A stretch of DNA of 64,000 nucleotides from the NCBI GenBank assembly GCA_940337035.1, contig CALNHX010003587.1, forward strand, positions 62,001 to 126,000. Reading direction: 5' to 3'. Positions 11,273 through 22,212 of this stretch are shown one piece after another (position 1 is the stretch's first letter; each line of letters begins with the position of its first letter). A model generated the notes under the pieces. It had not been told where the DNA came from. It searched no databases and saw only the letters and a program-made list of their open reading frames with translations. Both the position numbers and the translations under genes were made by a program. This DNA comes from Agriotes lineatus (Eukaryota > Arthropoda > Insecta > Coleoptera > Elateridae).

Positions 11273-11542
11273 GCCAGAGTTGTCGTACTTAACAGTAGTT
11301 CACTCTCTCTTGATGAGCAAGACAACATTGCCAAGATTCTTCAAAATGTATATGATACTGTTAGCGAGAATCGAGCACGTGCTTGTAGGCGAGAACTGGA
11401 CAAATACTTTCCTGACAAGCTGAATATCGTCGTAATCAACAGTACTGATATTTCATACTTATACCATTATTTCATAGAATTGTACATTCAAGGTGATTAT
11501 GTGCATGTTTTTGGTGTAGATGTTAAAATAAAAGATTATTAA
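11273..11542 (+). CDS. Exon 2 of the small secreted protein; dynein-light-chain-like domain
   Basis: After the acceptor TTTATTTTCAG (ending 11272), a phase-0 frame runs 89 codons to TAA at 11540. In order it has a beta-strand-like start (ARVVVLNSSSLS), an amphipathic acidic helix (DEQDNIAKILQNVYDTV), a basic helix (RRELDKYF) and alternating hydrophobic strands (LNIVVIN, SYLYHYFIELYI, YVHVFGV). The order and spacing, including E-L-D-K before the IVV strand and SYL-H-F before the final strands, recall LC8/DYNLL dynein light chains (about 89 residues). Identity is low and the signal peptide in exon 1 is unusual for that family. The fold call is an inference; the splice structure is seen directly. 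Confidence 0.6.
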   Translation, partial: ARVVVLNSSSLSLDEQDNIAKILQNVYDTVSENRARACRRELDKYFPDKLNIVVINSTDISYLYHYFIELYIQGDYVHVFGVDVKIKDY

Positions 11543-11571
11543 TTGTTCATGGTTGTTCTAAATCTAGTTAT

Positions 11572-11577
11572 ATTAAA
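11572..11577 (+). terminator. ATTAAA polyadenylation signal candidate
   Basis: ATTAAA lies 30 bases after the stop codon of the two-exon gene, the commonest variant signal. Other A/T-rich hexamers are nearby. Confidence 0.3.
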
Positions 11578-11599
11578 TAATTTCTTGTATTTGACTATT

Positions 11600-12026
11600 T
11601 CCCACATCTCTTATTATCCAATCATATCCCCTGATTTTCATAAATTCAACCAATCACGTGTTTGTATAGTGGCAAAAAATCAAAATGTTCCCTTGGGATA
11701 ATATCAGTTTTTTACCACTTGTATCCGTGGCAACCACCAAATATGTTGTTTTAATCAAGGTGGTATTTCAGAAACGTCATTTAAACTGTAATTGTGAAAT
11801 GTCACATTCATTGAATACCGATACAAAATAAACCGATATTTGGGAAATAGTCCACAAAATGTATTTCGGGTTCATGATTTTGCTCGGAAAATGTTTTACT
11901 CAAGATTTGTTGTTTGTTTTGGCAATGTCACAAGACAAAACACTTTCGTAAAACGTTTTTACCGGCAAAGTCATTTGCCCTTAAAACATTATTACTGACA
12001 AAAAATAACTGAAATGGTATATTATT
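11600..12026. other. Intergenic sequence with no recognised feature
   Basis: AT-rich sequence after the two-exon gene. No frame or repeat arm is recognised. Confidence 0.35.
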
Positions 12027-12144
12027 ATACTATTTCAATAAGAGGGCCTACTGTACAAGAGTGAATTTGGGGCACGACATGCGTAGCGAGGAGTGCCCCA
12101 ATGGAACGAGTGCGACAATGCCTCTGATCAAACGAGTATAATAT
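12027..12144. repeat. Short imperfect palindrome
   Basis: TATACTATTTC...TTGGGGCAC pairs with TGCCCCAA...GAGTATA around a loop of about 15 bases. Same size class as the other hairpins of this window. Non-coding. Confidence 0.55.
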
Positions 12145-12639
12145 ACTATTTTGTCTACTTTGCATAAAAAATAATCAATTGTATTTTTGGCATTTCATAA
12201 ATGTGACAGTCTGTCAGTTGTCTGAAATAAAGTAAACTGTTTCAATGTTTTTCATATGAAAATAACAATGCAAAAACAGTGTTATAATAGATTCTATTGT
12301 AGCACTGTTTTCGGTGTTATAATAACTATATTGTAACATCAAAGTAAATAAAATAATTGTTAGGGTCTAGAAAGATTTAATAAAAACACAGTAACTTCAC
12401 AAAACCGCAATGGTTGTCCAAACTTAACTTTGAATGAACAAATATAATACATGTGCAAACCTACAACAGTTTTATAAAAATTTCCATATTCCTAGAGATA
12501 TCCTCAGAATTTGCAGAAAAGACGGACCTGTGAAGTAGACCAGTACGAGTGACGAATGACTATCATTGCATTATTAGAACAACCTACCAATGTCATGCTT
12601 ATTCCACCTCACCAATTGCAGTCGACTTGTTGAAGTAAA

Positions 12640-12805
12640 GAGGGTTTTCAGATTGTTTTCCACCATGTATCAATTGTGTTTCGCTGTTTGACAAATGTAA
12701 TTTCCATTTGTCAATATTGACAGGTGTTGACAAGAGTGAAAAGCATTTGAGATAAAGTGAAACACAACTGATACATGGTGAAAAGCAATCGGAAAACCCG
12801 GTAAT
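12640..12805. repeat. Short palindromic element
   Basis: Arms 12642-12690 and 12757-12803 share GGGTTTTC...TTTTCCACCATGTATCA and its complement, around a 65-bp centre that itself contains TGTCAA/TTGACA pairs. MITE-like. Confidence 0.65.
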
Positions 12806-12882
12806 TTGACATGTGATGTATGTGGGATTTTAATTTTGGGTTTTATTCGCCACAACTTTCAACTAACATGCGCAGATTTCTA

Positions 12883-13134
12883 GAGATCTCTTAGAAATTT
12901 TAGTGTTTTTAAAAATTATTGTTAGAAAATTATTCTGTAATTTTTAATTATTTATTACATGTATTTCATATAGTGACTTTATTTTAATGCGCAATATGGT
13001 CTTGTAGTTTCCTTGAGGATTTGATTGGTTACCTATCAGTTTCTAAGGATACGTTACGCCCACACAATGTGTAAATGCGTTTATTTTAAAATACACTGTA
13101 TGAACAGCAATTTTATTGTAAAATAAGCATCACA
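12883..13134. repeat. Direct duplication, copy 1 (252 bp)
   Basis: From GAGATCTC to AATAAGCATCACA this segment is almost identical to 13222-13474; I see only a couple of differences. It is immediately followed by a truncated SINE head. Unit plus SINE head gives a 338-bp period. Confidence 0.85.
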
Positions 13135-13220
13135 GCCAGCGTGGCTCAGATGGTTAGAGCATCGGACTGCGGCGCGGAAGTCTGGAGTTCAAATCCCAGA
13201 TCGATGCCTGGCGGGCGGCC
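13135..13220 (+). mobile_element. Truncated tRNA-SINE head between the duplicated segments
   Basis: Identical by eye to the first 86 bp of the SINE at 4604, including boxes A and B, but it stops at GGCGGGCGGCC, where the full SINE continues TACCCAG. There is no tail and no target duplication of SINE type. The breakpoints coincide exactly with the borders of the two direct repeats. Confidence 0.8.
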
Positions 13221-13221
13221 T

Positions 13222-13474
13222 GAGATCTCTTTAGAAATTTTAGTGTTTTTAAAAATTAATGTTAGAAAATTATTCTGTAATTTTTAATTATTTATTACAT
13301 GTATTTCATATAGTGACTTTATTTTAATGCGCAATATGGTCTTGTAGTTTCCTTGAGGATTTGATTGGTTACCTATCAGTTTCTAAGGATACGTTACGCC
13401 CACACAATGTGTAAATGCGTTTATTTTAAAATACACTGTATGAACAGCAATTTTATTGTAAAATAAGCATCACA
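13222..13474. repeat. Direct duplication, copy 2 (253 bp)
   Basis: Second copy of 12883-13134, followed by unrelated sequence (AATAACAACAGGG) instead of the SINE head. Its near identity to copy 1 implies a recent event or an assembly artefact. Confidence 0.85.
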
Positions 13475-14198
13475 AATAACAACAGGGAATGTAGAATGTA
13501 GTAACTCACATACCTGCTGTAAACTGAAGACTTCACACCATTTGATCAGAAGAATTCCTTCCTTCGTAGAATACATGATTTTTTTACGTACTCAGTACCT
13601 CAGTAGCATTCCTATATTGCATTTTAAAATAAACGCATTTCACATGGTATGGGCGGGTGACGTATTCCTAGAAACCACATTGAGCCTTATAGTAAATTCA
13701 CTGTATAGAGTTTGTTTGTTATTTTGCCATTTTTATCTTTAACTACCATATTTACAATTGACATTTGGTTAAAATATGCGTTAGTTAAAAATGTTCTATA
13801 ATTATTTAATATTTTATTATTTTTTCAAAGATATTCAGCGTACGCCACCGAGTTATAAGTTTTCGCATTAATGTATTTACCTGAAAGTGCGTCTTACTAA
13901 ATCTTTCCAGACCTCAACTATGTCTCATCTGCTTTTTTTTTGTGAAGAATATAATTTTTCGCTATTATTTTTACAAAAAATTCTGTCAATAACCTTGCAT
14001 TGGAGATGCGATACTAGCTTTCACTTACTAGGTAATTAATAACTGGAGGTACCATCAGTTATTAAAACATTTTTAAGATTCTTTCGAAAAAATCATGGTA
14101 GGTATGCTTTCATTGTTTTAAACTGAAAACTCGCCACATTTAATAACCAGTTTTGATAGAAGTGTGCAATAAAGTGACAGATATATGCAATATAGTAA
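13475..14198. other. AT-rich sequence with no recognised feature
   Basis: No recognisable frame, splice-bounded exon or repeat arm. Confidence 0.35.
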
Positions 14199-14612
14199 TT
14201 TTTTGTATTCGCTCCCCAAACTGGTTACTTTGGAAACTGTCTAGGATCCTCAAAATGGCCATTTAGAGGCCTTGTACTTAAAGTCGTCATGGCAACATTT
14301 TAGCGGACACAAACATTAGTTGCCATGACGACTTTAAGTACAAGGCCTCTAAATGGCCATTTTTAAGATCCTAGACAGTTTCCAAAGTAACCAGTTTGGG
14401 GGAGCGAAAAATACATTTTCGCGCGGCCTCCTAATATAATGCCGCGTTAATGGTAATTGAAACTTCATATTATAATGTTTGGAGAGCTAATACAAAAAAA
14501 CGTTGTATGCAACACGTCATCAAATGGCTTTAGAGGACTCATCTTCATATTACGGGCTCGTCCCCTAAAGCCTTGCTTTGAGGACTAGTTACATAAAGTA
14601 CTATTTTCCAAT
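14199..14612. mobile_element. Palindromic element, copy 1
   Basis: The hairpin arms 14221-14296 and 14319-14394 are complementary except for two bases and enclose a 22-base loop; the pairing extends more loosely outward to about 14205 and 14412. A tail of about 200 bp follows, with a further small hairpin (GGCTTTAGAGGAC / GTCCCCTAAAGCC). The same element, inverted, lies at 28631-29036. In this copy both arms carry ATTTAG between GGCC and AGGCC, whereas both arms of the other copy carry AAGTAG. Non-coding. Confidence 0.85.
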
Positions 14613-16045
14613 ACTTACTTGTAAATCTGTATTTTATATATGAAAATATTCAGGATAAAGTAACATTTAATGATGATAGTTGATAAAATGCTATTATTCA
14701 CTAATGAATAAAATAGACCATAATCCCTCTAGCAACTAACAAAATAAATACTAAAACAGGTAACATGATATTTATTTGATTTTTTTTATTCAATTTCAAA
14801 ACTAAATATACGGTACCCCCACCCAAGAAAAGCGCCCTTCCGTGCTTTCCAAGAATACTCCGACACTCAACATCACTCCGTTTCGCTAATACAATAAAAT
14901 GTTATGAACCAGTTATTTATAAAAAACAAAAAAACCCTAAAAAAATTTTTTTGCCGACGACCATACCTCAAAAGTTGATGTTGCCTTCATTTTCGGAGGA
15001 CCTATCATATGAAAACGATCCAAGACTTCAGGAAGGTTCCTGGCGACCGGAATCGTGTACACATACGAATATACATACCCCGCACAGCACGTTTAGGCAC
15101 CCCCCAATACGGGGGTGGGGTCTAGTGGGCTGGGGTCTTCACCAAAAGATCCGCACAGCCGAGATGGAGATTTGATATAGTGGGTTCATTAGTCGGTTGA
15201 CACGAATTTTAGAGATATTTGACTCAGAGTGGTTTTCGATATGAGGGAATTTCAATACTTCGTACACTTCGTGTCGAAGTAATTTATATAACTAAATGTA
15301 GGTATTGGAAAATGTTTTATATGCTACACGTGAATAAAATAAATTAATAGCATAGCTGCCGCAGCGGCATCAAACTACGAAATAAGACTCTTGAAACATT
15401 CTATTTCAAATGGATATTTTACAATTAAGTAAGATATGAAATGCAATGCAAGGCGAAGTATTGCATGTAGTAGTTATTTAAGTATTAAGGGCATAATCAA
15501 TAGATTATAGCACGAGGGAATGTTTAAAGTGCGACGCGAAGAGGAGAGCTTTAAATTTCCCGTCAGCATTGGATAAATGTACAGTACAATTATCGAATAT
15601 CAGAAAGTACAGTATCTTTATTTACAATTTGTTTCCCAAATTTCAGAAATTAAAGAGTATGTTACGTGTTTACTTATTTAGTTTACTGCTACTTTCAATT
15701 TCAACGATTGGTAAAATTTTTTTTACTAAATTATTAGAATTGCATGAGACTTGCAACAATATTATCGTTTCGTTTTGCATCAGCTGATTGTCAAAATTGC
15801 CGTAGTGCAAGCGCTTATTACCATTGCATTGTAAAAGAATTCCTTATTTTGAAGAGGCCTTAAAGAACGAAGTTAACGATACCGTGTAGGTAAATTGTGT
15901 TGCCTACATGCTGCAACGCGATAAAAACAACAGCGTATAGTATGTATGCACTTACAGGTTAGGCAACTGGCATAGGAATCGTGTAGCAATGGAGACACAT
16001 GTTCAAATTGCTTGTCAACAGTAATATATTATGTGCATATTTTTT
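14613..16045. other. Long stretch without recognised genes
   Basis: AT-rich. A C/G-rich patch at about 15040-15140 and a weak hairpin-like segment at about 15490-15580 stand out, but neither is assignable. Small frames here have no recognisable content. Confidence 0.35.
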
Positions 16046-16131
16046 TTTAGTTATTTATTTGTCAGATCAACACTACAATTGTATTATATATGGCATTGTT
16101 AACACATTTAAAATGATTAATCTAACTTATG
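16046..16131 (-). pseudogene. 3' end of the jockey-like LINE split by the gypsy element
   Basis: On the minus strand this is the continuation of the LINE at 20427-20985 beyond the inserted LTR element. A short 3' UTR ends in AATAAATAACT and an A9 run (plus-strand T run near 16041-16050), a plausible poly(A) tail. Confidence 0.55.
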
Positions 16132-16135
16132 AGGT

Positions 16136-16385
16136 TGTGGTATTTATTATTGCTACAATAAGAGTCCTCAAATGTATAACAAGTTTAATGCTTTTAACTA
16201 CAACAATGAAACAACTAGGAGATTACATGTACAGTTTGCGTAGTCACGGTTGATGCTGTCCGAGCACTGGTCAGTTCCGGTTCTCACTTTTTGGACAGGG
16301 AGGAATCTGGTTGCGCCCTCACACTGGATGTTACCACTTCCTGTGGTGAAGGTGGCGCGAAATTTAAACATGGCACGTCGCCACA
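16136..16385 (-). repeat. 3' LTR of the gypsy element
   Basis: Matches 20180-20426 over its length with TG...CA ends in element orientation. The AGGT target duplication is directly outside. Confidence 0.85.
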
Positions 16386-16589
16386 TCACTCTCTCCCCAG
16401 TGACGTTGGTGTGTAATGTCACGAATCGAGAAAACGAACTGGGCGACGTACAGATCTGCCAGTTCTCGTTACGGTGGCAGGTAACTGCTGTTCCTGTGGT
16501 GCCGATGACGTTGCAACAGGTAGCTGCTGGTCCTGCTGCCCACTTGGCGTTTTCGTGGGTTCGTCCCCAGTTTGCATGAGGTTTGAGGC

Positions 16590-18306
16590 GGTCTACAGAG
16601 ATATTTAATTCTTTATTGTTTACTCTGACTTTGTAGATTTTGTCATTTAGTCGTTGAAGGATGGGATGTGGCCCTGAGAACGGTTGCTGGAGGGGCCTCC
16701 TTACAGTGTCATCCTTCACAAAAACATGGCTGCAGGTGATTAAATCTCTGTGAACGAAAATGCTTTGTTTATGGTAATGTTGGGGTGGCATTGGCCTGAG
16801 TGCCTTCATGTGCTCTCTTAAAGTGTCCACGAACACAGTAGCGGTGGTACTTCCGAGGTGATTAACAAAAAATTCCCCCGGCAGCCGTAGGGTTGTGCCA
16901 TACAGCAGCTCTGCGGACGACGCTTGTAGATCCTCCTTGAAGGCGGTGCGCAATCCAAGAAGGACGATGGGCAGGACTTCAACCCAGCGGTCGGTTTTAT
17001 GGCACATTATTGCTGCTTTAAATGACCTATGCCACCTCTCGATTATGCCATTTGTTTGGGGTCTGTAAGCAGCGGTTCGGCAGCGGCTTGCACCAAGTAG
17101 TTTTTGCAGTTCAAAAAAGAGTGAAGATTCAAACTGGTGTCCTTGATCAGTTGTGATTTTACATGGGCAACCAAATCTTGCAATCCAAGTAGAATGGAAT
17201 GCCGTTGCTACGGCGTCGGCGGTGATGTCCACGATTAGGGTGGCTTATGGACACCTGGAGTAGCGGCCAATCATTGTTAAACAGTACCGATAACCTTTGG
17301 AGGATGGAAGCGGTCCAACGATATCTATGTGGACATGATCGAAACGTTCACTGGCAGGGCTGAATACTTGAAGTGGGGCCGCGGTGTGTCGGTGAACTCT
17401 CGAGCGCTGGCACGGTATGCACTCTCGGACCCACCTGGTGATATCCTTCAGCATGCTCGGCCACACGTATTTCGTTTGGATTGCTTTTTTGGTAGCTCTG
17501 CAACACGGATACGACAGCTGGTGGAAGCTATCGAATATCTGCTTTCGTAGAGAGTTCGGTATGTAAGGCCGAACTGCTCGTGTTGATGTGTCACATATTA
17601 CGGTCGCATCTTCTTCAGGGAAGGTAAAATTTCGCAATACTGGGGAACTATTAGAATTTTCCTGTAGGTTAATTAATTCTTCGTCCTTTTCCTGTTCTCG
17701 TGCCAGTACTGTGAGACTAATTTGGGTTGGCGTAGTAATTTCCTCTAACCTAGAAAGCGCGTCGGCCACTATGTTGCTCTCACCCGGAAGATAAACAATT
17801 TGAGTTGTAAATTGACCGATGTAGTCGAGGTGTCGCATCTGGCGAGGTGAGGCTTTGTCAGACTTCTGTTTAAAAGTGAATGACAGCGGTTTGTGGTCTA
17901 ACCTCACTAATAGTCGTCGTCCTTCTACCATGTACTGGAAAAACTTGATTGATTCGTATATGGCTAGGAGCTCGCGATCATATGTGCTGTACCGACGTTG
18001 CGCAGGATTTAGCTTCCTCGAAAAGAAACTTCAAGGTTTCCACTCGTTGTTGACATGTTGCTCCAGGACACCTCCAATTGCGACATCCGATGCATCGGTC
18101 GCTAGCTGTAGGTGGGCATCGTCTGCGGGGTGCGCTAAGAGTGTCGCGTTTGCGAGGCTATCCTTACAGAGCTGGAAGGCGGCTTCGCTTTCCGCTGTCC
18201 ATGGCACCTCCGTCTTGTCGTGCCTTTTTGAATTGGTAAGGAAGGCGTTCAACGGAGCTTGTATCTCCGAAGCAGATTTAATAAATTTGCGATAAAAATT
18301 TATCAA
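16590..18306 (-). pseudogene. Gypsy pol: RNase H and integrase
   Basis: Read leftward. 18306-18031 holds the RT-thumb and RNase H start (FYRKFI, ATDASDVAIGGVLEQ). 17931-17245 holds the rest of RNase H (DHKPLSF, DALSR), the integrase zinc finger ending CIPCQRS, and the first catalytic Asp (HIDIVGPLP). 17232-16590 holds the second Asp (TTDQGHQFES), the Glu (NGIIERWHRSFKAA) and a C-terminal KIYKV...DRLKPH block. The zinc-finger HxxxH appears altered (HQLSYP). Breaks between the three blocks show frameshifts. Confidence 0.85.
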
Positions 18307-18444
18307 TCCGAGAAATCTGCGGAGTTCTTTAATAGTCTTCGGCCTGGAAAGCTTCGTGATGGCTTGGACTTTCCCAGGTAGCGGTTTACAGCCTTCTTCG
18401 CTGACAAGGTGCCCCAGGTACTGTGCTTCAGAAACTCCAAATAC

Positions 18445-19545
18445 TCATTTAGCTGGATTGACTGCGATGCGGTACTCTTGTAGCCGTTGAAAAAGGGCTT
18501 CTAAGTGCTGGCGATGTTCCACCTCGTTGGTGGAGGCGACGAGGATGTCGTCTACGTAACAAAAGCAAAAATCCAGGTCTCGAAGCACACAATCCATAAA
18601 GCGTTGAAACGTCTGCGCAGCATTTCGGGTGTAATAACTGCGGATTTCGGCACATCTTCCTCGGCAATGGGAATTTGGTGGTAGGCGCGCACTAAATCGA
18701 TTGTAGAAAAAAACCTTTTTCCCGTATAACTTGTGCGTAAAGTCCTGCAGAATGGGTACAGGATAGCGGTCCGGGACGATAATAGAATTTAGGCGCCGGT
18801 AATCGCCGCAGGGTCTCCATTCCCCAGGTGTCTTCTTGGGCACCAAGTGTAAAGGACTGGCCCAAGGGCTGCTAGAAGGGCGGCATATCCCCAGCTCCAG
18901 CATGTATTGAAATTCTACCTTGGCGGCGCGAAGCTTTTCCGGCGATAATCGGCGTGGCTTTTCAGCCATCGGAGGTCCGTGTGTAATAATGTGATGTGAC
19001 ACCGCAGTTTTTCGATTTCCATTGGCAGGCGACGCCCTGGTGATCTCGGGGAACTTGACTAGCAGTTGGTGCCACGAATCGCGGCTACTAATGGTCGTCA
19101 CCGCTGTAGATGGTCCATTCGCTACTGTACCGTTGGTCGAAAGACCTGTTTTAGCGTCGATGAGACGCCTTTGACGCAGGTCGACGAGTAACCCGTGATA
19201 CCGTAGAAAGTCGGCGCCAATGATCGGTTTTGATACCGCGGCCACGATAAACCACCACTTAAAACTTCGTCGGAGGTTTAAGTCCAAACACAATAATTGT
19301 TCACCGAACGTCTTTATAACAGAGGCATTTGCAGCGTAAAGCACTGTGTCCGATGCGACAGCGCGTTTCATTGATTGCGTTATTGGTACTACAATGACGT
19401 CGGCGCCACTGTCTATTAAGAATCGCATCCCCGTAGATCGGTCGCATACGAAAAGGCGATTATTGACGGTGCCGTCGCGAACGGATTCGACTGGCGACGG
19501 CAGCACTAGTTTCCCGGCGGCTGAAAACTGCACGGCGTTCGGCAC
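18445..19545 (-). pseudogene. Gypsy pol: aspartic protease and reverse transcriptase
   Basis: The open frame of 366 codons begins with the protease (active-site FLIDSGADVIVVP), then GADFLRYHGL. It then has RT motifs (SSPWASPLHLVPKK, WRPCGDYRRLN, RYPVPILQDF) and the catalytic CYVDDILVAS. Between the PVPILQDF block and the AAQTFQRFMD block the frame is shifted and part of the expected fingers/palm segment is missing, so the enzyme would be non-functional. Confidence 0.85.
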
Positions 19546-20125
19546 TTGTTAGCTTTTGCACCGAAACGTTGGTGATAATAACAAAACTCGAGGTTTCGCG
19601 AGCGCGATCTCGAGCGATTTCTGCGATCTTGTCGGCGATGGCGGCCAACTCTGCGAGCGTGGTCGCCTTAGCGCTGGCGGACATAACCACCTGTATTTTT
19701 GACAGCAGCCTCTGCATCCAGAGAGTGCGAATAAAGTCGTTGCCGATTTTTTCTCCGGCTAAACTTTGCATTTCTCGTAGAAACTGCGATGCCTTTTTAT
19801 CCCCTAAATCCAGGTCGTTTAACAATTTTCTCAGCTTCTTTTCCTCGAAATCTGAGAAACGGGATATTAATTGCTCCTTAAGATTTTTGTATTTGTCGTT
19901 CGCAGGGGGTGTCGAAATCACGTCAGCGACTTGCTGCAAGACATAGACGTCCAGCGCGGCGATCACGGCAAAGTATTTGCTGGCATCGGATTTCACTTTC
20001 CAGTTATGGAATTGGGCCTCTATCTGGACGAACCAACGAACAGGGTCGGATTGCCAGAATGCGGGAATCTTCATGTTCCGTACTTCCTCTACTTCGATCT
20101 CACCTTGCACGTTTTTTTCGGGCAT
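19460..20125 (-). CDS. Gypsy gag
   Basis: 221 codons from ATG 20125, 55 bp after the 5' LTR. The PAFWQSDPVRWFVQIEAQF motif, followed by KYFAVIAALD and the LGDKKASQFLREMQSLAG helix region, is characteristic of insect CsRn1/Mag-type capsid proteins. The end is basic and overlaps pro-pol in another frame. No CCHC knuckle is seen in this frame; it probably lies after a frameshift. Confidence 0.8.
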   Translation of the reverse strand: MPEKNVQGEIEVEEVRNMKIPAFWQSDPVRWFVQIEAQFHNWKVKSDASKYFAVIAALDVYVLQQVADVISTPPANDKYKNLKEQLISRFSDFEEKKLRKLLNDLDLGDKKASQFLREMQSLAGEKIGNDFIRTLWMQRLLSKIQVVMSASAKATTLAELAAIADKIAEIARDRARETSSFVIITNVSVQKLTSAERRAVFSRRETSAAVASRIRSRRHRQ

Positions 20126-20179
20126 TGTTTATTAAAAACTAAAACTCGCGTAACTAAAAATCACGTCGGCGGTCACCAC

Positions 20180-20426
20180 TGCGGTATTTATTATTGCTAC
20201 AATAAAAGTCCTCAAATGTATAAGTTTAATGCTTTTAACTACAACAATAAAACAACTAGGAGATTACATGTACAGTTCGCGTAGTCACGGTTGATGCTGT
20301 CCGAGCACTGGTCAGTTCCGGTTCTCACTTTTTGGACAGGGAGGAATCTGGTTGCGCCCTCACACTGGATGTTGTCACTTCCTGTGGTGAATGTGGGGCG
20401 AAATTTAAACATGGCACGTCGCCACA
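20180..20426 (-). repeat. 5' LTR of the gypsy element
   Basis: Pair of 16136-16385. The small differences between the two LTRs give a relative age for the insertion. Confidence 0.85.
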
Positions 20427-20985
20427 AGGTAATTTGATGCCTCGGACAAGTCTGTGTGGTTATTCTTCTTCGTCGGATAAGGGTTTGTCTTGAGGGAGTC
20501 TTCGTTTTAATCGGGAGTGGATATTTCGCTTGCCAAGGTTGTAGTGAGTTGCTCCTTTGCACGCCGCGATATTTTTGAGAAATTTTTTAGTGGTTGTTTT
20601 TATGTAGTCTTCGATTGTTGGTATTCGTAACTCGTCATGAAGTTAGGTGTTTCTAATAAACCATGGCGCGTCCACTGAGATTCTCAGGATTTTGTTCTGT
20701 AGTCTTTGCAGCTTGGTTATGTTAGTTTATGATGTGCTCTAGATGGGTACCGCATAGAGTGCCAAGGGTCGTATGAGGGACGTGCACATCATAATTGCAC
20801 ATTTGGTTTTTAACTTAGACTTCCGATTTAATAACGGATATATTTGTGCTAATCGTGCGTAACTCTGGTTGAGTTTGGAGTTGATGTGCTGATTCCATGA
20901 TAATTTAGTATCTAGAAGAACTCCTAGGTATTTTACTGGTTCATTGGGAGTATTCCATTGGACGATTTCGGCCGTTCCCAGGCCC
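20427..20985 (-). pseudogene. Jockey-clade LINE, C-terminal RT region
   Basis: On the minus strand the frame reads VKYLGVLLDTKLSWNQHI, then RKSKLKTKC, IRPLALYAVP, LQRLQNKILRISVDAPWFIRN and RIPTIEDYI, the post-palm domain of jockey-clade elements, with several stops. The gypsy element interrupts it, and its 3' end is at 16046-16131. Confidence 0.8.
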
Positions 20986-21084
20986 TACTAGCAATATAAA
21001 GGGTGTTCATTAGAATTTGTGGTCTAGTCGGCTTTGGAACTGATGAAGTCATGTCGTGCATTAAATCATATGGCTGATAACTGA

Positions 21085-21175
21085 CAATGGTGACGCTGTC
21101 AGTCTATGTCAAATTCGAGATGAGCAGATTAGGTTTTGTGTCAGCTTGTGTCAAAACTGACACAAAACCTAAAAA
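21085..21175. repeat. Half copy of a palindromic element
   Basis: GTCTATGTCAAATTCGAG...AGGTTTTGTGTCAG and the following inverted AAACTGACACAAAACCT match the centre of the complete palindrome at 46101-46290. The outer right arm is lost. Confidence 0.65.
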
Positions 21176-21403
21176 AAGCGGAGCTTAAACAGGAAAATCT
21201 ACCAACTACTACATTCGGCTTAAGACTAAATAAAGTATCATTAAAAGGTGAGAATGCAGTCCAGCAAAGTGGCATTTAAGCATTGAGAGCGCTAATCGAC
21301 AGGAAGCAGATAAATCATATCTCTTATAACTAAGCAGTTTCTTCATGCGTAACTCCTCCTTTGCCAGTTTGAAAAGTATATTTGGAAAATTGATTTTCAA
21401 TCA

Positions 21404-22012
21404 TTAATTATATGCTGTTCGTACTGTACATTGTAATAAATTTAATGGTTGTTCTACAGTCGGGGTAGGAGTATTTATATTTTGCAAATTAGTGATTATA
21501 TTATTGACTAAAATGTAGCGTTTAAAATATGCATATATAGAAAGACAAACAATGATTAATACAAATAAGATTATAATAATAATTAAACTGGTGCTATAAT
21601 AACTATATATAGGTGAAGAACCATTTTGTTGTAGTCTTTCCTTGTGAAAGCTTAGTTTTAATTGTTCATATTTTAATGAGTTTACATCCACATAGGATAA
21701 GTCTAATGAACTGTTTATTTTTATGCTGTTATTGATTGTATTGGTTTTTAGTCTACCGATGGTTGTTGTTAATAGATTTACTGAAGTTTTTGAGGATGAT
21801 TCAAAAGTGAATAAAACATCGTTGTAATTTATGATTGCCGAACAATCAGGTGTTATTTGAATTAACTGGGTGTGAACGCGAGTTTTGTGGTATTGAACAT
21901 TATCGCATTGAATTTGACAAATAACTTCGCTAGGTGAACTGAAGATCCAACTATTTTTGCGTTTTACAACAATTTACTGTTGGGTATGAAAAAATGATTT
22001 TCCTTTTGGCAG
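21404..22012 (-). pseudogene. Env C-terminal part with transmembrane segment
   Basis: The last block (21691-21404) has a strongly hydrophobic stretch (about residues 33-58) followed by a short basic tail, as expected for a membrane-anchored envelope protein. The block to its right is Cys-containing ectodomain-like sequence in other frames. Separated from the rest of env by the LINE insertions. Confidence 0.55.
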
Positions 22013-22212
22013 AAATATTGGTTGTTAGATATTATTAAGAAAAAGTAAAAATTAAAAAAAATCTTAATAAAACTAAATGGATGCTAATCACAAAATTTCC
22101 ACAAAATCAAATTGATTTAAACATTACAAACACGTGATAGAAAAAGTACAAGCATACAAATATTTGGAAACCGGGATAGATCAAACACCTGAAATAAGAA
22201 CAAGAATTGAAA

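Larger units (their letters stand above)
16136..20426 (-). mobile_element. Ty3/gypsy LTR retrotransposon (CsRn1-like), 4.29 kb
   Basis: LTRs of 250 and 247 bp bound a gag plus protease-RT-RNase H-integrase order on the minus strand. The 4-bp target duplication AGGT lies at 16132-16135 and 20427-20430. Next to the 5' LTR is TGGTGACCGCCGACGTGA, resembling the tRNA-Trp primer site described for CsRn1-type elements. The LTRs differ at roughly nine positions by eye. The coding region has frameshifts and a gap in RT, so it is inactive. It inserted into a jockey-like LINE. Confidence 0.9.

Noticed and set aside
14951..15175. 74-codon plus-strand frame
   Set aside because: Low-complexity His/Pro/Trp content from a GC-rich patch; no homology recognised and no splice or start context.
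16198..16589. C-terminal 120 codons of the long integrase frame as part of integrase
   Set aside because: The conserved integrase end is near 16600; the remaining frame runs through the 3' LTR.
20239..20562. 107-codon minus-strand frame as a gene
   Set aside because: It is a chimera: its start is LINE sequence and the rest is the gypsy 5' LTR read through.
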